From NCBI GenBank assembly GCA_938014945.1, contig CALLQH010000247.1, positions 1 through 12,378 of the forward strand: DNA of 12,378 nt. Direction: 5' to 3'. This DNA comes from an uncultured bacterium (GTDB taxonomy: Bacteria > Pseudomonadota > Alphaproteobacteria > SP197). Positions 8,820 through 12,378 of the stretch are shown here, piece after piece. Position 1 is the stretch's first letter. Each line of letters begins with the position of its first letter. A program made the translations under genes and the position numbers. The notes under the pieces were generated by a model. The model did not search any database, had not been told where the DNA came from, and worked only from the letters and a program-made list of their open reading frames with translations.

Positions 8820-9462
8820 CAGGCTGGATGACGCCGTAGTCGACCAGGCCGTAGGCGATGAGCTGGATTGCGACCGCCGTCAGCAGGATGCCGAAGACGA
8901 TCTCGGAGACGATCATCTTGGTCGGGCTCATGCGCTTGGCGATCTTGTCGGTGTTGCGGAAGACCAGCAGGTCGAAGGCGCCGACCAGCAGCACCAGGCC
9001 GATGACCAGGACATAGGACCAGAACGAATGGGCCTTCTCGGAGGCGATGATCAGCACGGTCATGCCCACGGGGTTCAGCAGATAGGGCACGGCCAGCGGA
9101 TAGACCGCCAGCTGGTGATGGTCGATGACCTTGGAGACTTCCTCATCGGCCTCGATGGGCGGCTCCTCCGGGCGGATCGTCATCTTCAGGGCCAGCAGCA
9201 TCAGCACGATGCCACCGCCGATGCTGACCGCGCCGCCGGTCAGGTGCAGCAGCTTCATCAGCAGGGCGCCCGCCAGGAACAGCAGCAGCGCGGTGACGAT
9301 GGCGACCGTCACCATGCGCGTGCCGATCTCGCGCGTCTTGTGGGGGTCCATGCCCTTGGTCTTTTCCAGGAAGGGCACGAGCGCGATCTTCGGGCCGATG
9401 CCGATCAGCAGCAGCAGAAGCAGGCCGGTGATCAGCTCGCCGTTGATGTGCTCGAAATTCAT
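8809..9462 (-). CDS. MarC family integral membrane protein
   Basis: A 217-residue inner-membrane protein of the MarC/UPF0056 family; despite the name, family members have no proven role in antibiotic resistance. About six hydrophobic spans are visible, near 10-31, 48-70, 78-95, 118-140, 148-167 and 185-208. The family motifs are altered: the first span has IGIGPKIALVPF where most members have an Asn-Pro, and the fourth has YPLAVPYLLNPVG where most have PLAxPxLAGPG. It is thus a divergent member. The start is ATG 9462 with GGGAGA 6 bases before it; the frame is open upstream to 9558 but reads as non-coding. It is divergent from the tRNA gene. Confidence 0.82.
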   Translation of the reverse strand: MNFEHINGELITGLLLLLLIGIGPKIALVPFLEKTKGMDPHKTREIGTRMVTVAIVTALLLFLAGALLMKLLHLTGGAVSIGGGIVLMLLALKMTIRPEEPPIEADEEVSKVIDHHQLAVYPLAVPYLLNPVGMTVLIIASEKAHSFWSYVLVIGLVLLVGAFDLLVFRNTDKIAKRMSPTKMIVSEIVFGILLTAVAIQLIAYGLVDYGVIQPVGH

Positions 9463-9547
9463 GGTCGCTCTCCCCCTTGGCCCCCGCAGCGGAAGCGCCA
9501 ATCTGACAGGCAGCGCCATGTCCTGTCCATCGCCGCCCTCAGCTTGC

Positions 9548-9576
9548 TTGACAGCCAACCCCGGCCCACTTACATC
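9548..9576 (+). promoter_or_regulatory. Promoter of the tRNA-Ala gene
   Basis: A perfect TTGACA (9548-9553), a 17-base spacer and TACATC (9571-9576), followed by GC-rich sequence, end about 22 bases before the mature tRNA 5' end. The -35 is consensus and the -10 weak. The GC-rich discriminator (ctcgcc) fits stringent control of stable RNA, which is inference. Confidence 0.6.
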
Positions 9577-9598
9577 CTCGCCACTCTCCGGGACCCGT

Positions 9599-9674
<76 letters not shown>

Positions 9675-9705
9675 CTCCCGCCCGGAAGGCCGCGGTTCGA
9701 TCCGA

Positions 9706-12291
9706 TCAGCCGATCGACGGCCAGTGGAAACCCTCACGCTCCACGACGCGGATGCAGGCATCGACGATGCCGGCGTCGTAGATCGTGCCGCGCCCGCGCC
9801 GGATCTCCGCGATGCCCTCGTCGAGCCCCAGGGAGGCCCGGTAGGGCCGGTGCGAGTTGATCGCCTCCACAACATCGGCAACACACAGCACCTTGGCTTC
9901 CTCGATGATCGCGTCGCCCTTGAGGCCGGCGGGATAACCGCTGCCGTCAATGCGTTCGTGGTGCTGCAGCACCATCTCGCGGATCGGCCAGGGGAAGGTG
10001 ACGTGTTTGAGGATGTCGCCGCCCACCACCGGATGGGTCTTGATGATGGCGAACTCCACGTCGGAGAGCTTGCCCGGCCGGTTGAGGATTTCGGCCGGCA
10101 CGGCGATCTTGCCGATGTCGTGGATCAGCGCGCCCAGGCGCAGCCCCTCCATGCGGTTATGGCCCCAGCCCAGCTCGCGGGCGATCTCCACCGACAGGAA
10201 GGCGACCCGCTGCTGGTGGCCCGCGGTATAGGGATCGCGCTGCTCCAGGGTCGCCGCGACCGCCTCGATGAGCGCCAGGGAGGAGCGCTCCAGGGCGTGC
10301 GAGACACGGGTCAGCTCCTCGTTCGTGCGCTGGTTGTCGAGCGCCAGGGCGAGATTATCCGCGAACTCCGAGAGCAGCGTCACCTCTTCCTCGTCGAAGG
10401 CGTCCTCGAACACGCTGTAGACGTTGATGACGGCCAGCGCCTTCTCATTGAGGCACACCGGCACCGCGACGCCGCTGAGCAGGCCATGGCGCGTCATGCG
10501 CCGGGCCCAGGGGCGATCGGCCTGGGCCGGGTCGGCGGTGTGCATGACCTGCGGCAGGCGGCTGCGGATCGCCGCGCCGGCGGGGCCTTGGCCCCGCTCG
10601 TCGTCCGCCCAGTGGATTTCCAGCCCCTCCATGTAGCCGGCCTGCGCGCCGGCCACGGCGACCGGGCGCACCAGACGCACGCCCCCTTCCTCGGGTTCCC
10701 CGATCCAGACCAGGGCATGGCCGCGCTGACGCACCAGGACGTTGCAGATCTCCTGCATCAGGGTGGGTTCGTCGTGCGCCTGCAGAATGGCGCCATGGCC
10801 GTCGAGCAGGGTGGCGCGGATCGCCGCCAGCCGCTCGGTTTCCAGTTCGGCGGCCTTGCGGCGGGTGATGTCGGTATGGGTGCCCGACATGCGCAGCGGC
10901 TTGCCGTCCTCGGTCCATTCCACCACCTGGCCGCGGTCGGCGACCCAGACCCAGGAGCCGTCCTTGTGGCGCATGCGCGCCTCGCAGTCGTAGTAGGGGC
11001 GTTCGCGGGCGAAGACCTGTTCCAGCTGGACGCCGGAGCGAGCGAGGTCCTCCGGGTGGGCGAACTTCTGCCAGGTGGCGATGCTCACCGGCTCCAGCTC
11101 GGCCAGGGTGTAACCGATGATCTCTGCCCAGCGTTCGTTGAAGACGGTCTCCCCGGTCTGGACGTTCCACACCCAGGTGCCCGCGCGCGTTCCCCAGAGA
11201 ATCTCGGCCAGATGCTGGCGATCCCGTTCGGCGGCAGCCTGCGCCTCCCTGATATCGGTCACGTTGACGATGCTCACGGGCACGCTGCGGGCCGCCACCT
11301 CGGTGCGCGGCAGGGGAACCGAAATCACGGCGTCGATGCGCTCGCCGGCCAGGGTCTGCATGACCGTTGCGCTGCGGAAAAGCGCCTTGCCCTCCCAGAG
11401 GGCGCAGAGTTCCTCCACGTATGTTTCATGCGATTCGGCTGTGAATGTGCGCTGCAGATTGTGCTTCAGCTCGCGGGGACTCTTTGCGGCGAAGAGTTCG
11501 AGGCTGGCCGGATTGATGCGCTTGACCTCTATCTTGCCCGCCACTTCGGCGGCAAATTCGGGATGCTCGCGCATATGGCTGCGCAGATCGGTCACGCCGG
11601 CTTCACGCAGTTCCGAAAAGCTGCGCAGAACGCCCGTCAGGTCCTCGTCCCACAGGGATATTGCGGCGCTGTCGAACAGGCGGCGGAAGCGATCCTCGCT
11701 CTCGCCGATTATCAGGTCGACCTCGCCGATCTTCTCGAACTCCCGCAGCATCAGGCCCAGAGCCACTGTGGCCGCGGTGAAGATCAGCACGTAGGGCAGG
11801 GCGACCTCGCCCAGGATGACGTCGACGAAGTCGAGCGGCAGCAGCATGAACCAGGCCAGGGCAAGGATGTGGACGGTCAGTCCCAGGGCCAGCAGTGGCA
11901 GGAACAGCGTGCGCGCCGAACCTGGCCGGGAAACGAGCCGGGAGGCGATGCAGCCCAGGATCACGCTGCTGGCGATCACCGCGACGCCGACCGGGGCGCC
12001 GCCGCCGCCCAGCCACAGGCGGTAGGCCGCGGCGATGGCGCCGGCGATCAGGCCGGCGAGCGGCCCCCAGAAGAAGGCCGAGAGGCTCAGCACCACCGAG
12101 CGGCCGTCGAAGATGATGCCTTCGAGTGTCCACACCGGCACGATCATCGAGGCCATCGCGACAAGGCCGAACAGGATGCCCTGAAGCCAGGTGCGCGAGG
12201 CGAGGTTGCCGGGAAAGCGCTTGGTGATCAGCCACTGAAGCAGGCAGAGCGCAGCAATAAAACCAATGTTGTGAACAAAGGGGTGAAACAC
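9706..12291 (-). CDS. HD-GYP domain protein with LytS-type 5TM, PAS, PAS and GAF domains (probable c-di-GMP phosphodiesterase)
   Basis: An 861-residue inner-membrane sensor that probably degrades c-di-GMP. Residues 1-185 hold about six hydrophobic spans. The stretch 38-120 (IIFDGRSVVL, FFWGPLAGLIAG, YRLWLGGGG) fits the 5TM-5TMR_LYT sensor seen in LytS-like kinases. A divergent PAS-like domain follows at about 200-350 and a PAS_3-type domain at about 362-480 (FAHPED, WVADRG, THTDITRRK). A GAF domain lies at about 490-655. The HD-GYP domain lies at about 672-850 with Glu682, His692, HDIGK at 724-728, His753, HHERIDGSGYP at 777-787 and Asp806, so the metal and catalytic set is intact. The start is GTG 12291 with AGGAGAG 9 bases before it. 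It is a single gene convergent with the tRNA. The sensed signal is unknown. Confidence 0.92.
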   Translation of the reverse strand: MFHPFVHNIGFIAALCLLQWLITKRFPGNLASRTWLQGILFGLVAMASMIVPVWTLEGIIFDGRSVVLSLSAFFWGPLAGLIAGAIAAAYRLWLGGGGAPVGVAVIASSVILGCIASRLVSRPGSARTLFLPLLALGLTVHILALAWFMLLPLDFVDVILGEVALPYVLIFTAATVALGLMLREFEKIGEVDLIIGESEDRFRRLFDSAAISLWDEDLTGVLRSFSELREAGVTDLRSHMREHPEFAAEVAGKIEVKRINPASLELFAAKSPRELKHNLQRTFTAESHETYVEELCALWEGKALFRSATVMQTLAGERIDAVISVPLPRTEVAARSVPVSIVNVTDIREAQAAAERDRQHLAEILWGTRAGTWVWNVQTGETVFNERWAEIIGYTLAELEPVSIATWQKFAHPEDLARSGVQLEQVFARERPYYDCEARMRHKDGSWVWVADRGQVVEWTEDGKPLRMSGTHTDITRRKAAELETERLAAIRATLLDGHGAILQAHDEPTLMQEICNVLVRQRGHALVWIGEPEEGGVRLVRPVAVAGAQAGYMEGLEIHWADDERGQGPAGAAIRSRLPQVMHTADPAQADRPWARRMTRHGLLSGVAVPVCLNEKALAVINVYSVFEDAFDEEEVTLLSEFADNLALALDNQRTNEELTRVSHALERSSLALIEAVAATLEQRDPYTAGHQQRVAFLSVEIARELGWGHNRMEGLRLGALIHDIGKIAVPAEILNRPGKLSDVEFAIIKTHPVVGGDILKHVTFPWPIREMVLQHHERIDGSGYPAGLKGDAIIEEAKVLCVADVVEAINSHRPYRASLGLDEGIAEIRRGRGTIYDAGIVDACIRVVEREGFHWPSIG

Positions 12292-12300
12292 TGATGGTGA

Positions 12301-12307
12301 CTCTCCT
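12301..12307 (-). promoter_or_regulatory. Ribosome binding site deciding the GTG start of the HD-GYP gene
   Basis: AGGAGAG on the minus strand ends 9 bases before the GTG at 12291. No other start codon lies in frame between it and the next upstream stop-free stretch that fits, so it supports the GTG start. Confidence 0.65.
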
Positions 12308-12346
12308 GGAGGCCTTTGAAACCAGTTCCGACAGGCACTCTACGCC

Positions 12347-12364
12347 CTTGCGTCGAGTCGCAAG
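12347..12364. promoter_or_regulatory. Inverted repeat CTTGCG-N6-CGCAAG upstream of the HD-GYP gene
   Basis: A perfect 6-base-arm palindrome with a 6-base centre lies about 56-73 bases upstream of the GTG start, where a promoter or operator would be expected. The arms match those at 2446-2471 with a different spacer. No good -35/-10 pair is seen in the 87 bases available, so the promoter may lie partly past the right edge. Confidence 0.3.
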
Positions 12365-12378
12365 CAACTGTCATTCAT

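Noticed and set aside
9675..9705. Possible second tRNA T-arm (GGTTCGATCC) just after the tRNA-Ala
   Set aside because: The flanking bases do not form a 5-bp T stem and no acceptor or anticodon arm accompanies it; chance likeness.

Overview
The window is GC-rich, densely coding bacterial chromosome. Third codon positions are mostly G or C, and several gene joints are 4-bp stop/start overlaps. The gene set (argG, folD, yggT/DUF167, a YihY/BrkB-type membrane protein, an HD-GYP regulator, a tRNA-Ala with encoded CCA) suits an alphaproteobacterium, perhaps of the Rhodospirillales type. That placement comes from general resemblance, not from a search. I see no transposase, phage gene or CRISPR array.

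Layout, left to right. (1) The 3' part of a RimJ/RimL-like GNAT acetyltransferase (+) runs in from the left edge. It meets tail to tail a two-gene minus-strand unit, yihY-like then Nudix hydrolase, joined by an ATGA overlap. (2) At 1891-2139 lies a non-coding stretch with two adjacent palindromes and a strong intrinsic terminator. The terminator closes a small exported two-cysteine protein gene (-). (3) Divergent from that gene is a plus-strand cluster: argG, a two-domain sulfotransferase/methyltransferase-like protein 5 nt after it, and an isochorismatase-like cysteine hydrolase 20 nt further on. (4) The hydrolase overlaps by 36 bp, tail to tail, a short CPA1/NhaP-type cation:proton antiporter (-). 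(5) Behind the antiporter on the same strand are yggT, DUF167 (yggU) and folD, coupled by GTGA and ATGA overlaps. A MarC-family membrane protein precedes them. (6) A tRNA-Ala(CGC) gene (+) with a consensus-like promoter is divergent from marC. It converges on an 861-residue HD-GYP protein (-) with a LytS-type membrane domain, two PAS-like domains and a GAF domain.

Most of this is housekeeping: arginine synthesis (ArgG), one-carbon folate metabolism (FolD), membrane and ion homeostasis, and c-di-GMP turnover. The least ordinary part is the argG-linked pair. A sulfotransferase-like domain fused to a degenerate SAM-methyltransferase-like domain, followed by an amidase/isochorismatase-fold hydrolase, looks like a small uncharacterised modification pathway attached to argG. 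Its substrate cannot be read from the sequence. No gap between genes exceeds 300 bases.
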